A stretch of 64,000 nt of DNA, from the NCBI GenBank assembly GCA_964505195.1, contig CAZDGV010000007.1, forward strand, positions 1-64,000, written 5' to 3'. Origin of the DNA: CAZDGV01 sp964505195 (GTDB lineage: Bacteria; Bacteroidota; Bacteroidia; Chitinophagales; Chitinophagaceae). This document shows, in pieces, positions 48,384 through 57,653 of the stretch. The notes beneath the pieces were generated by a model. It saw only the letters and a list, made by a program, of their open reading frames with translations, was not told where the DNA came from and did not search any database. Positions within the stretch are counted from its first letter, which is position 1; every line of letters starts with the position of its first letter. The translations under genes and the position numbers were made by a program.

Positions 48384-49460
48384 AAGCTTGCATCCAAATT
48401 TTACTCCCAGCTCCGTTAAATCATCCACCACGTTTTTGAGCAGCGGAATACCCTCCTTCATGCGCTTTGCTTCAAAAGCACGTTCGGGATCGCCGGGAAC
48501 CAGCACAGGTTGTTGTGGATCGATGGGTTTGGCTTCGCGAAAGCGACGCAGCCAGTGATCCATATGCTGTTTAAAATCATCCGCAGGCCGAAACGCATCA
48601 ATGCGCATGGCACCAAAAAAATGCCCTAACCCTTGACCCGGCTGATTTTCCGGCATGGGTACGTAGGCGGGAAAAGGAGGAACCCATGGACCATAACTGG
48701 CACCGCTGAGCAGTGCAGAAAATATATCTACGATGGCACCTAGTGCATATCCTTTGTGACTACCATGCTGATAATCGGAACCAAGTGGAAGCAATGCGCC
48801 ACCTTGCTTCAGTGCATGTGCATCTTGGGTGGAAGCACCTGATGGCGTTTGCAACCATCCTTCAGGAGCATTTTGCTGCTTGCGTTGTAATATTTCAAGC
48901 TTACCGTTGGCAGCAGTGGTGGTTGCAAAATCTGCAACGAAGGGAGGTTCCGCTCCAGCAGGTATCGCCACCGCAATGGGGTTGGTGCCAAGCATGCGTT
49001 CAATTGAAAAAGTGGGTGCAACCAATGCGCTGGCATTGGTCATGGCAATGCCAATCATATCATGCTCCAAAGCCATCATGGCATGATGACCTGCAATGCC
49101 AAAATGATTACTATTTTGAACACTCACCCAACCTGTTCCGCATTGAGCTGCTTTTTCAATGGCAATTTGCATGGCATAAGGAGCAACAACAAGTCCCAGT
49201 CCAGCATCCCCATCCAGCACAGCGGTAGAAGGTGTTTGATGTATGTTTTTTATTTGTGGCTTAGGATTAATGCGACCGGCTTCCCAAAGGCGCACATAGC
49301 CGCTCAAGCGCGCTACGCCATGGCTATCAACACCGCGCACATCAGCAGATAGCAGAGATCGGGCAGCGGTAGCTGCATCCAACTCAGAACAACCGATGGA
49401 AAGAAAAATGTGGTGTGCAAAATCATACAATCGATCGTATGAAAAATTCGTTTCGCTCAT
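48381..49460 (-). CDS. malate/L-lactate (Ldh2) family dehydrogenase
   Basis: 359 residues of the Ldh/YlbC/ComC-like NAD(P)-dependent 2-hydroxyacid dehydrogenase family, distinct from classical Rossmann malate dehydrogenases. Motifs: LLSADVRGVDSHGVARLSGYVRLWEAGRI, GWVSVQNSNHFGIAGHHAMMAL with the catalytic His, TNASALVAPTFSIERMLGTNPIAVAIPAG, GSDYQHGSHKGYALGAIVDIFSALLSGASYG and VLVPGDPERAFEAKRMKEGIPL. Substrate (malate, sulfolactate, ureidoglycolate and so on) cannot be assigned. It is followed by an intrinsic terminator. Confidence 0.93.
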   Translation of the reverse strand: MSETNFSYDRLYDFAHHIFLSIGCSELDAATAARSLLSADVRGVDSHGVARLSGYVRLWEAGRINPKPQIKNIHQTPSTAVLDGDAGLGLVVAPYAMQIAIEKAAQCGTGWVSVQNSNHFGIAGHHAMMALEHDMIGIAMTNASALVAPTFSIERMLGTNPIAVAIPAGAEPPFVADFATTTAANGKLEILQRKQQNAPEGWLQTPSGASTQDAHALKQGGALLPLGSDYQHGSHKGYALGAIVDIFSALLSGASYGPWVPPFPAYVPMPENQPGQGLGHFFGAMRIDAFRPADDFKQHMDHWLRRFREAKPIDPQQPVLVPGDPERAFEAKRMKEGIPLLKNVVDDLTELGVKFGCKL

Positions 49461-49490
49461 CCCTTGCAGTTTATTCTTCTATGCCTTCAA

Positions 49491-49805
49491 TTATGCCTGT
49501 GCGGCAGGACCGCCGAAATTAAATGGCACCTGAATTTCTTCGAGATCATGAATCGCACCATTCGCTGCCTCAAAGCGCTGTACATTTTCGGTGATAGCCT
49601 TCATAAGGCGTTTAGCATGCTGAGGTGTAAGAATGATTCTGCTTTTTACTTTGCTCTTGGGTGTACCCGGCATTACATTTACAAAGTCGATCACGAATTC
49701 TGCATGACTATGGGTAATGATGGCGAGATTGGCATAGGCGCCCTCCGCCACTTCTTCGCTAATTTCGATATTGAGCTGATTTTGTTGCTGCTGTTGATCT
49801 TCCAT
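49491..49805 (-). CDS. DUF3467 domain-containing protein
   Basis: 104 residues matching the DUF3467 pattern: LNIEISEEVAEGAYANLAIITHSHAEFVIDFVNVMPGTPKSKVKSRIILTPQHAKRLMKAITENVQRFEA. It ends with a short Pro/Gly/Ala tail. A Gln-rich patch (QQQQQNQ) is at the N-terminus. The function is unknown. The ATG at 49805 is chosen; a GTG at 49811 is possible. A TATCTTTG element lies 18 bases upstream. It is separated from the Ldh-type gene downstream by 30 bp. Confidence 0.9.
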   Translation of the reverse strand: MEDQQQQQNQLNIEISEEVAEGAYANLAIITHSHAEFVIDFVNVMPGTPKSKVKSRIILTPQHAKRLMKAITENVQRFEAANGAIHDLEEIQVPFNFGGPAAQA

Positions 49806-49823
49806 ATGCACAATTTAATGTGC

Positions 49824-49831
49824 CAAAGATA
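49824..49831 (-). promoter_or_regulatory. -7 element for the DUF3467 gene
   Basis: Minus-strand TATCTTTG, full consensus, predicting a leader of about 14 nt. Confidence 0.5.
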
Positions 49832-49896
49832 CCTGAAATGAACACAGGTTACACGACAATAAACAGACAGCTGCCAAGTTGGCTTTTAAAACCAAA

Positions 49897-51951
49897 TTAA
49901 AACCGCCATAACAACTGAAAACGCAGATCGGTACGCCGATTCCCGGCTATCTCATCCAGCCCCGAACCAACCGTATTGCGGTTGCGGTAGAGCAACTGCG
50001 CACAGCGAAGCCAGCAGGTTATGTTTCGTGTTATGTCATATTGCGCATTCAAATACCAGCGGCTGCCATGATCAAAAAAAGCGGGAACAGTATAGCTGTA
50101 CAGTACATCATTCTCAAAGGCGTAAATGCGACTATCATACCCATCGGTTTCAAAATATTGCAAACGCATACTGCAACCATAGGGCTTCAACTGCGGTTTA
50201 TAGATAAAGTCGAGAAAAGACAAAAACCCATTGCTTTCTTTGGAACCACCCCAGTCGTACCACATTAGCTCTATTCTTTGTCGCAATACAATCGCTGTAT
50301 TTATATTCATCTGCATTTGTGTTCGCCAGTTTCGTCGCACTACCCCATTCACTGCTTCTGTTGCAAGGCGTCCGTTATCATTATAATTCACTGCACGCGA
50401 TTCTATTCTAAAACGCGTATATAGCTGCACCTGCTTATTAGGCTGATAAGTAAGCTGCATTAGATAATCGTAACCAACCGAAGGCGCATCTATCCGATAC
50501 CTAAGCCAGGGAAAACGATACAAATCTGCGTAGGCCTCGATTTTGAAAGGCGAAGACGGTCGGATTAACGCTCCGATAAAAATACCACGTTCATTACCCG
50601 GCATCGTTGCTTCTGTAAAAGCATTTCCGAACAAACTTTGATAACGCTTATCCAAATTGCGATACACGATTGAGAAATCGATTTTTGAATCTACACTCAG
50701 TAGCAGTCCGCTCAGGCCGGCCAGCGCTTTTTGATTGTGAACAGCCATTTCTCCAAACCAATGAAGATTCCGCCAGGTATAGCTGAAATCAACACTCATA
50801 TTCATCATCCGTGTGCCTGAAAATGAAAAAAAATGATAGGGCTGATCGCGACGGATCAAAGGACGACTCAGCACATATTGTACGCCATTCAACCCAAACT
50901 GTAGTTGCTTCCAGTGATACTTGATGTTCCCGCCAAATGAAGAAAGCTGCACTGCATTTTTATCGGCCTGTTCGGAAATAGTGCGATGCAAACCTGAGCT
51001 GTTCAAGGACGTAATAAACGGGTGCTGCGACACGCTGCTATCGAAATCCAAATTAGCAGTTAGCTTTCGCACCGAAGCAAACAAACTTAGCTCCCACTGC
51101 TTTTTACCCAATGTAATTGCAGCACCACGATTAAATTGAAACTCATTAGCAGTATTAAATGGGCGCAGCACAGCTGCCTGACGTTTTATATTCAATACTG
51201 CTGCACTTTTGCGAAATGCCATAGCCTGCCATTGTATCAAACCCTGTCCTAGATTAACGCTATAATCACCTAAGGCAATCGTCTTTACAATAGGATGTAT
51301 ATCACGCAAGAATAAATGCGCCGAATAAAAATCAAAACCTGCTTTTTGCGATCCCTTGCCCCATTGTTCACCAGGATCTTTTTCTGCTGTTATGCCATAT
51401 TGCAACAAATGACTGTGCTGATATTTATACCGCAACAAAAACCGCTCCCGACTTCCGGGATAAAAATTAAGTGTTGAAGTATCGCCGGATAATAAAAATC
51501 CTTTTGCCCGCTCCACCGTTATTCCACTACGCACCAAAAGCGTTTGTTCACCTCCCCTAAATCGAGCAATCAATTTGGCAGGAAGGCGTGCGGGATCCCC
51601 TACATATACATAAGGTAAAATCCTCTGTATGGTTTCCTGGTCCCAACCGGGAACCGATTGCAATTCATATATAGTAGACAATAATCCCGTTAGCTTTCGA
51701 TAGCTTAAAAAATGAGCAATCTGCAGCGGACTGAGAAACTGAAAACCCAAGAGCATTTCTTCAGTGGCGATATTCAAATTCAATTTATTGCGCGCAAGCT
51801 GTTGCAGGTTTTGCAAATAAGTATCGTCTTCCGTTTCTGCCTCATCTGCTTCGGTAATATTTTCAATCTGTTGCTCAAGTATCGGATTTTCCTGGGCCTG
51901 CACTACATGCAGCAAACAACAACACATGTAGCAGAGCCATGCTCTTTTCAT
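49897..51951 (-). CDS. outer-membrane protein with ComEA-like helix-hairpin-helix repeats and beta-barrel
   Basis: 684 residues. The signal peptide (CYMCCCLLHVVQAQ) is followed by an acidic stretch (ENITEADEAETEDD) and helix-hairpin-helix repeats resembling ComEA (KLNLNIATEEMLLGFQFLSPLQIAHFLSYRKLTGLLSTIYELQSVPGWDQETIQRILPYV). About 550 residues of alternating strands follow, consistent with an outer-membrane barrel that ends RTDLRFQLLWRF with the terminal aromatic typical of BAM substrates. Homologs in Bacteroidota are simply called helix-hairpin-helix proteins. The HhH motif suggests contact with DNA, but this is not shown. It overlaps the upstream barrel gene by four bases (ATGA). Confidence 0.88.
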   Translation of the reverse strand: MKRAWLCYMCCCLLHVVQAQENPILEQQIENITEADEAETEDDTYLQNLQQLARNKLNLNIATEEMLLGFQFLSPLQIAHFLSYRKLTGLLSTIYELQSVPGWDQETIQRILPYVYVGDPARLPAKLIARFRGGEQTLLVRSGITVERAKGFLLSGDTSTLNFYPGSRERFLLRYKYQHSHLLQYGITAEKDPGEQWGKGSQKAGFDFYSAHLFLRDIHPIVKTIALGDYSVNLGQGLIQWQAMAFRKSAAVLNIKRQAAVLRPFNTANEFQFNRGAAITLGKKQWELSLFASVRKLTANLDFDSSVSQHPFITSLNSSGLHRTISEQADKNAVQLSSFGGNIKYHWKQLQFGLNGVQYVLSRPLIRRDQPYHFFSFSGTRMMNMSVDFSYTWRNLHWFGEMAVHNQKALAGLSGLLLSVDSKIDFSIVYRNLDKRYQSLFGNAFTEATMPGNERGIFIGALIRPSSPFKIEAYADLYRFPWLRYRIDAPSVGYDYLMQLTYQPNKQVQLYTRFRIESRAVNYNDNGRLATEAVNGVVRRNWRTQMQMNINTAIVLRQRIELMWYDWGGSKESNGFLSFLDFIYKPQLKPYGCSMRLQYFETDGYDSRIYAFENDVLYSYTVPAFFDHGSRWYLNAQYDITRNITCWLRCAQLLYRNRNTVGSGLDEIAGNRRTDLRFQLLWRF

Positions 51952-52778
51952 GGCATCTGATTTTTAAATCGATAAAGCAATAGTAAGCCAGGAGAAAATC
52001 CTAACTGCGGATGAAAGGTTGCAGCAATATCTATTCGCAACTTTTCCCATAGCATGCCGGCACCAAAAAATGGCTGTTGCTGCATCGTATTGATACCGCC
52101 CCTTATTAATAATTGCGCTACAGGCTTATACTGAAACCCAATCAAAACAGCCGCCGGCCTGTTTTCTTCTTTGATCATTTCTGCGCTGATATAAAAAAGA
52201 TCAGAAGCATCCAAACCCAAGCCACCACGAAATACTGTGGCAATCTTTTCGCGCTGAGAACGCTGCAACATTCCACCTGCCGGATTATACACAGCCAAAC
52301 CGCCATGTAACTTCTCGGTAAAGTGCATCATCAAACCTGCTTCTACCACAACCGCATCTGCACGCACATAACCAGGAATACCAATACGGTTATAATGAAA
52401 GCCCAACCCCATATCCAACTTAGTACCAAGCGATCTGGCATAAGTACCGCCCAACTGTGTTTCATGATAAACACCCGATCCAAAATAATTTACCTGCAAA
52501 GCAAAATTTCCTGAACCGGTAGGCACCGCCGCAACAATATTGGTTTGCGTGAGGGCATTGAGCATGAAACGGCGCTCTGTATAAATACCTACTGCTTTCT
52601 CCTTCAGTTGTGCAAGCACAGCAGGGTTGGCAGAAAAAGAAAAGAGATCAACCATTTTGAAACTATAAGCGCCCAAACCTGTATAAGAAGCATGCATGGG
52701 TTGTCGGAGCGACTGAGCCCTTCCCTCAAAGCCAATAAAAAGCAGGAAAGCGACTGCAGAAAGAAGGTGTTTTTTCAT
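51948..52778 (-). CDS. exported PorV/UPF0164-like outer-membrane barrel protein
   Basis: 276 residues. The signal peptide (LLSAVAFLLFIGFEGRAQ) is followed by a FadL/PorV-like beta-barrel pattern: GLGAYSFKMVDLFSFSANPAVLAQLKEKAVGIYTERRF, FALQVNYFGSGVYHETQLGGTYARSLGTKLDMGLGFHYNRIG, LGLDASDLFYISAEMIKE and a C-terminal FSPGLLLLYRF strand. The early SANPAVLA motif is reminiscent of PorV/PorQ-family proteins, but length and detail do not allow a firm name. It is translationally coupled to the HhH-barrel gene downstream, suggesting a joint outer-membrane function. Confidence 0.8.
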   Translation of the reverse strand: MKKHLLSAVAFLLFIGFEGRAQSLRQPMHASYTGLGAYSFKMVDLFSFSANPAVLAQLKEKAVGIYTERRFMLNALTQTNIVAAVPTGSGNFALQVNYFGSGVYHETQLGGTYARSLGTKLDMGLGFHYNRIGIPGYVRADAVVVEAGLMMHFTEKLHGGLAVYNPAGGMLQRSQREKIATVFRGGLGLDASDLFYISAEMIKEENRPAAVLIGFQYKPVAQLLIRGGINTMQQQPFFGAGMLWEKLRIDIAATFHPQLGFSPGLLLLYRFKNQMP

Positions 52779-52903
52779 GTATTTAGAAAAGTAGTGCAAG
52801 CGAGGCGGTCTTTATATTGAATTGTACTGAAAATCTTTGCACAGCGGCCTTATAAAATGCTGTGGTTTTTACGAAGCATGCCCTGTTTTCGGTCGGTCTG
52901 ATG

Positions 52904-52911
52904 TAACTTCG
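52904..52911 (+). promoter_or_regulatory. -7-like element immediately before folD ATG
   Basis: TAACTTCG (one mismatch to TAnnTTTG) ends 4 bases before the ATG at 52916, implying a leaderless mRNA. Confidence 0.45.
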
Positions 52912-52915
52912 CGGC

Positions 52916-53794
52916 ATGCAAATACTCGACGGCAAGCTCGCCTCACGGGCTATAATTCTTGATCTGCAGCAAAAGACACAAGCAATTACAGCGGCAGGAA
53001 AACGACCACCCCACTTGGCTGCCATACTCATTGGTAACAATGGCGCCAGCGAAACTTATGTTGCATCCAAAGTACGCACCTGTGCCGAAATTGGCTTTCA
53101 ATCTACCCTGCTCCGTTTTCCTGAAAGTATCAGCGAAGCAGCATTGCTAAAAGAAATTCAAACATTGAACGAAAACGAAAACATCGATGGCATTTTAGTA
53201 CAGCTTCCCCTGCCCGCTCATATTTCTGAAGAAAAAATCATTCATCAAATTGATCCTTCTAAAGATGTTGATGGGTTTCACCCAGTAAGCGTTGGAAATA
53301 TGGTGAGCGGATTACCCAGCTTTATTCCGGCAACGCCTTATGGCATTTTGCTGATGATGGAACACTACCAACTTGAAACCAAAGGCAAACATGCGGTAGT
53401 GATTGGTCGCAGCCATATTGTAGGCACGCCCATGAGCATCCTGCTTAGCAGAAACAGTTATCCCGGCAATTGCACCGTAACGCTTTGTCATTCTGCCACG
53501 CAAAACTTGAAAGCAATTTGTTTGCAAGCAGATATCCTAATCGCTGCCGTTGGCCGCCCCGACTACATTACAGCCGATATGGTAAAACCGGGAGCAGTGG
53601 TGATTGATGTAGGTATAACGCGTGTTCCCGATGCATCGAAAAAATCAGGATTTGCCATAAAAGGTGATGTGAAATTTGATGAAGTAGCACCGAACTGCAG
53701 TTTCATTACACCGGTACCTGGTGGCGTTGGGCTCATGACCATTGCCGGACTGATGCAAAATACCTACAACGCTTATTTATATCGTGCTTCATAA
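52916..53794 (+). CDS. folD: bifunctional methylene-THF dehydrogenase/methenyl-THF cyclohydrolase
   Basis: Interconverts 5,10-methylene- and 10-formyl-tetrahydrofolate, feeding purine synthesis and Fmt. 292 residues. The catalytic lysine is in SETYVASKVRTCAEIGF. The folate site is DGILVQLPLPAHI, then DPSKDVDGFHPVSVGNM, the NADP site VVIGRSHIVGTPMSILLSR, and TPVPGGVGLMTIAGLMQNT at the C-terminus. The start is supported by the promoter element four bases upstream. QueE follows after 12 bp on the same strand. Confidence 0.97.
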   Translation: MQILDGKLASRAIILDLQQKTQAITAAGKRPPHLAAILIGNNGASETYVASKVRTCAEIGFQSTLLRFPESISEAALLKEIQTLNENENIDGILVQLPLPAHISEEKIIHQIDPSKDVDGFHPVSVGNMVSGLPSFIPATPYGILLMMEHYQLETKGKHAVVIGRSHIVGTPMSILLSRNSYPGNCTVTLCHSATQNLKAICLQADILIAAVGRPDYITADMVKPGAVVIDVGITRVPDASKKSGFAIKGDVKFDEVAPNCSFITPVPGGVGLMTIAGLMQNTYNAYLYRAS

Positions 53795-53806
53795 TTTACT
53801 TTCTGC

Positions 53807-54445
53807 ATGACCAATAACGCAAATATGGAAATGTTGCCGGTGATGGAATCTTTTTACACCCTGCAGGGAGAAGGATTTCACCAAGGTGCAGCTGCCTATT
53901 TTATACGTTTGGGCGGTTGCGATGTAGGTTGCGTATGGTGCGATGTAAAAGACAGCTGGGATGCGGATCAACATCCAAAGTTTACAATAGAGGAAATCGT
54001 AAAAAAAGCGAATGAAGAAACGCAAATAGTGCATGATGCACCAAAACCTATTGTTGTTGTAACAGGCGGCGAGCCACTCATGCATTCACTCGATGCACTT
54101 ACCGCGGCGCTGCAAGCAGCGGGTTTTAGAACGCATATTGAAACATCGGGCGCGCACTCTTTATCTGGCAAATGGGATTGGATCTGCCTCTCTCCTAAAA
54201 AGTTTAAAGCGCCTATTTCTGAAATACTTCCCCAGGCACATGAACTAAAAGTGGTTATTTATAACAAACACGATTTTAGCTGGGCGGAAACCCATGCCGC
54301 GGCAGTAAGCCCAACCTGTAAACTTTATCTCCAACCCGAATGGGAAAAATCTGCCGAGGTAACCCCGCTTATCATCGATTATATCAAAGCACACCCTAAA
54401 TGGGAGCTTTCCCTGCAGCTTCACAAATACATCAACGTTCCTTAA
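53807..54445 (+). CDS. queE: 7-carboxy-7-deazaguanine synthase
   Basis: QueE is a radical-SAM enzyme converting carboxy-tetrahydropterin to 7-carboxy-7-deazaguanine in queuosine/preQ0 synthesis. 212 residues. The cluster motif is CDVGCVWC (Cys38, 42, 45), the CX3CX2C spacing typical of many QueE. The N-terminus has SFYTLQGEGFHQGAAAYFIRLGGC, followed by VVTGGEPLMH (SAM contact) and THIETSGAH. It lies 12 bp downstream of folD. The later pathway enzyme QueA is at 8467; queC and queD are not in the window. Confidence 0.95.
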   Translation: MTNNANMEMLPVMESFYTLQGEGFHQGAAAYFIRLGGCDVGCVWCDVKDSWDADQHPKFTIEEIVKKANEETQIVHDAPKPIVVVTGGEPLMHSLDALTAALQAAGFRTHIETSGAHSLSGKWDWICLSPKKFKAPISEILPQAHELKVVIYNKHDFSWAETHAAAVSPTCKLYLQPEWEKSAEVTPLIIDYIKAHPKWELSLQLHKYINVP

Positions 54446-54489
54446 AATTGTAATAACGGAACCGGTTTTTCGTTTGTACCTTGAACAGG

Positions 54490-56445
54490 ATGTTCCGCAC
54501 AACATATATATACCGCATCAGTAAAGCCATTTTGATATGCATAGGTATGTTTATGTCTGTGCATACTCAGGCGCAGTGGTATAAGCCGGAGGATGTTCCG
54601 AAAAAAATTGCTGTTAAATACGGAACTGCACTCAACGAAATACTGCAGCAAAAGAAAGATACCAACGCTATCCAACTGCTGTTAGAATGCATTGAAGCAG
54701 CTCCCCGCTTTGTAGATGCATGGTTGTCACTGGCCGGCATTTATGCTGAAAAAAAAGACTATCTAGCATCCGTAACGCATTATCAAAGGGCATTTGAATT
54801 GGATTCGGTTTACTGCCGCCCCTTTTTGCTTCCCTATGCCATTTCGCTAGCAGGAACAGGTAATTTTAAGGAGGCGCTTGCTCAAACAGAAAAAATATTT
54901 CTATTGCCGGCTGTAAGCGAACGACTCAAAAAAGCAGCGGAATACCGTAAGGCTTGCTTTGCCTTTGCCGTTGATTTTGAAAAAGAAAACAAAAGTCAAG
55001 ACACCTATTTATTTCTTCCGAAAAACTTAGGCGATAGCATTAATACCCAGGCTTCTGAATATTTTCCTTCGTTAACGGTTGACGGTAACACCCTCGTTTT
55101 TACAAGGCGCGATCGTAACAGCGATGAAAATTTTTATATCAGCGAAAACTATGAGGATTCATGGAGCAAGGCAAAGCAACTGCCCGGCGATTTAAATACA
55201 AGCGAAAACGAAGGTGCGCAAAATATTGCACAAGATGGTAGCATGCTGGTTTTTGCCGGATGCAATATGGAAGAGGGCGAAGGCAGCTGTGATATATATT
55301 TATCTTATCGCAATAAAAATGGCGAATGGGGCCGACGCATAAATGCAGGCACTAATATCAATACCGATTTATGGGAAAGTCAGCCCTGCCTTTCGCCCGA
55401 TAAAAAAGCAATTTATTTTGCAGCTCGCGATCCGTCGGGTTTTGGAGGAAGCGATTTGTTTGTAAGCTATCAACAACCGAATGGCCGCTGGAGCAAACCC
55501 TTTAACCTTGGTGCACAAATCAATACAAAGGGAGATGAAAGCAGTCCGTTTTTGCATGCCGATCACCAAACACTTTATTTTACTTCAAACGGCCATACAG
55601 GTTATGGTGGAACGGATTTATACATGGTGCGACGCATGCCCGACGGCAGCTGGGGCAAACCCGAAAACCTGGGCTACCCAATCAACACCATCGATGATGA
55701 AAGCAGTCTTGTCATTGCTTCCAACGGCACCACTGCTTATTACGCTTCCGAACGCAGCGACAGCCGAGGTGGACTCGACCTCTATACTTTTGAATTACCC
55801 AAAGCGGTTCGTCCGTTTACAACACGCTGGGTGCAGGGACGGGTATATGACGCAACCACCGGTAAAGGACTTACCGCTGCTGTATTATTAACCAGCACCG
55901 AAACAAAATTTCAGCTCAACAATGTGCAAACCGATGAGGAAGGCAATTATCTGATTACACTTCCCATTCAGAAAGCATATATATTAAACGTAAACAGAAA
56001 AGGTTACCTATTTTATTCCAGCGCTTTCAATCTCAGTGAAAATAAATCCGGCTCCACCTATATTGTTGACATACCGCTCACGCCCATTGCACCTAACGCA
56101 AAGATGGTGCTCAACAATATTTTATTTGAAACAGGTAGCTATACCCTTCAATCGGTAAGCACCATTGAGCTTGAAAAATTAGTTACCCTGCTCAAAGAAC
56201 ATCCAGGCGTTATGATTGAAATTGGCGGCCACACCGATAATATTGGAAAAGCACAGGACAATCAATTGCTATCAGAAAACAGAGCCAAAGCAGTAATGAA
56301 CTATCTACTCTATCGGGGCATCGCACCCATGCAAATGAAAACAAAAGGCTACGGCGCCACGCTCCCCATTGCTGAAAACGACAGCGAAGCCGGTCGGGCA
56401 CAAAACAGAAGAACAGAAATCAAAGTTTTGAGCGCAACCCTTTAG
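54490..56445 (+). CDS. PorE-like TPR/PD40/OmpA protein
   Basis: 651 residues with the layout of PorE, a type IX secretion component that binds peptidoglycan. In order: signal peptide (ILICIGMFMSVHTQAQ); TPR-like helices (about 25-160, with YLASVTHYQRAFELDSVYCRPFLLP); PD40/WD40-like propeller repeats (about 185-440, with repeated SPDKKAIYFAA / ADHQTLYFTS patterns and FGGSDLF, YGGTDLY); a carboxypeptidase-regulatory domain (VQGRVYDATTGKGLTAAVLL); and a C-terminal OmpA domain with IEIGGHTDNIGKAQDNQLLSENRAKAV. I use the ATG at 54490; a TTG at 54481 is possible. Close paralogs of this layout serve other envelope roles, so PorE is probable, not proven. Confidence 0.88.
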   Translation: MFRTTYIYRISKAILICIGMFMSVHTQAQWYKPEDVPKKIAVKYGTALNEILQQKKDTNAIQLLLECIEAAPRFVDAWLSLAGIYAEKKDYLASVTHYQRAFELDSVYCRPFLLPYAISLAGTGNFKEALAQTEKIFLLPAVSERLKKAAEYRKACFAFAVDFEKENKSQDTYLFLPKNLGDSINTQASEYFPSLTVDGNTLVFTRRDRNSDENFYISENYEDSWSKAKQLPGDLNTSENEGAQNIAQDGSMLVFAGCNMEEGEGSCDIYLSYRNKNGEWGRRINAGTNINTDLWESQPCLSPDKKAIYFAARDPSGFGGSDLFVSYQQPNGRWSKPFNLGAQINTKGDESSPFLHADHQTLYFTSNGHTGYGGTDLYMVRRMPDGSWGKPENLGYPINTIDDESSLVIASNGTTAYYASERSDSRGGLDLYTFELPKAVRPFTTRWVQGRVYDATTGKGLTAAVLLTSTETKFQLNNVQTDEEGNYLITLPIQKAYILNVNRKGYLFYSSAFNLSENKSGSTYIVDIPLTPIAPNAKMVLNNILFETGSYTLQSVSTIELEKLVTLLKEHPGVMIEIGGHTDNIGKAQDNQLLSENRAKAVMNYLLYRGIAPMQMKTKGYGATLPIAENDSEAGRAQNRRTEIKVLSATL

Positions 56446-56489
56446 TATAGCAGAGAAGATTTTGTACTTTGAGGGTAGCTAACAACACC

Positions 56490-57590
56490 ATGTACCCTGA
56501 TTTGATCTTTCAATTAGCGCTTACCCGTATTCCACTGATTGGACCCGTGCAGGCGCGTATTCTTTCCGATCAATTTGAAAGCGCAGAAGATATTTTCAAA
56601 GCAAAATGCAACCTGCTTGAAAAAATAGAAGGCATTGGCACCGTGCGGGCCGATAAGATCCGCTCCTTCTGCGATTTTAAAGCATGCGAACAGGAAATAG
56701 CTTTCATTGAAAAGCATGAGATTCAACCGCTGTTTTTAAAAGATCCTTCCTATCCGCAACGACTGCTGAATTGCTATGATCCACCCACCTTGCTATTTTA
56801 CAAAGGCAATGCCGACCTAAACGCATCGAAAATGATCGCCATTATCGGCACGCGTAACTGCAGCGAATATGGTAAGCAGTTTGTACAAACCCTTTCTGAA
56901 ACATTAGCACAGCAAGGTGCTACCGTTGTAAGCGGCTTGGCGCTGGGAATTGATGCAGCAGCGCATAAGTCGGCACTGAAAAACAATATCCCCACCATTG
57001 GCGTGCTTGCACATGCCATAGACAAGATTTACCCTTACACACACAAATCGCTTGCGCAGGAAATGCTTTTAAACAATGGAGGCTTGCTTACAGAATATCC
57101 TTCCGGCTTTGGTCCGGAACGCCATCATTTTCCCACCCGTAACCGCATTGTGGCGGGCATCTGCGATGCGGTGATTGTCGTTGAAACTGGTTTAAAAGGC
57201 GGAAGCATGATTACTGCTGAAATGGCTTTCAGTTACAACCGCGATATTTTTGCCCTGCCCGGGCGAAGCACTGATGCCAAAAGTGTGGGTTGTAATCATC
57301 TCATCAAACATCAAAAAGCATTGATGATTACAAGCGGGCAAGATCTGGTACGGATGATGAACTGGGATATTCAAAAACCAAAATCGCATGTACAACGTAA
57401 ATTGTTTGTAACGCTATCAGAAGAGGAACAAAAAATCACACAGGCACTCGAGGCAAAGGAGCAAATGCACATTGATGAACTTTATCGCAGCAGTGGGCTC
57501 AGCAGCAGTTTGGCAGCAGCCGCTATACTTAATCTGGAATTACAGGGCATTGTAACATCCTTGCCGGGCAAATGCTACCGACTCTGTTAA
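56490..57590 (+). CDS. dprA: DNA-processing protein DprA
   Basis: 366 residues. DprA binds incoming single-stranded DNA and loads RecA during natural transformation. The N-terminal SAM/HhH-like region (VQARILSDQFESAEDIFKAKCNLLEKIEGIGTVRADKI) is followed by the extended Rossmann fold IAIIGTRNCSEYGKQFV, VVSGLALGIDAAAHKSAL, LLTEYPSGFGPERHHFPTRNRIVAG and VVVETGLKGGSMITAEMA. A C-terminal winged-helix domain (IDELYRSSGLSSSLAAAAILNLELQGIV) closes the chain. The ATG at 56490 is used rather than an in-frame TTG at 56469. Confidence 0.96.
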   Translation: MYPDLIFQLALTRIPLIGPVQARILSDQFESAEDIFKAKCNLLEKIEGIGTVRADKIRSFCDFKACEQEIAFIEKHEIQPLFLKDPSYPQRLLNCYDPPTLLFYKGNADLNASKMIAIIGTRNCSEYGKQFVQTLSETLAQQGATVVSGLALGIDAAAHKSALKNNIPTIGVLAHAIDKIYPYTHKSLAQEMLLNNGGLLTEYPSGFGPERHHFPTRNRIVAGICDAVIVVETGLKGGSMITAEMAFSYNRDIFALPGRSTDAKSVGCNHLIKHQKALMITSGQDLVRMMNWDIQKPKSHVQRKLFVTLSEEEQKITQALEAKEQMHIDELYRSSGLSSSLAAAAILNLELQGIVTSLPGKCYRLC

Positions 57591-57642
57591 ACAACGATTT
57601 ATGGTGCAAAGAAGGCAAATTTTGCTGCTTAAAAAATTGCTT

Positions 57643-57650
57643 TACCTTTG
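57643..57650 (+). promoter_or_regulatory. -7 element immediately before guaB ATG
   Basis: TACCTTTG, full consensus, ends 3 bases before the ATG at 57654. A TTTG at 57621-57624, 18 bases upstream, could be the -33 element. The guaB mRNA is predicted to be leaderless. Confidence 0.6.
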
Positions 57651-57653
57651 CAC

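Noticed and set aside
54462..54475. Palindrome-like AACCGGTT and following T's after queE as a terminator
   Set aside because: An 8-base palindrome with no loop cannot form a hairpin, and the T's are too few.
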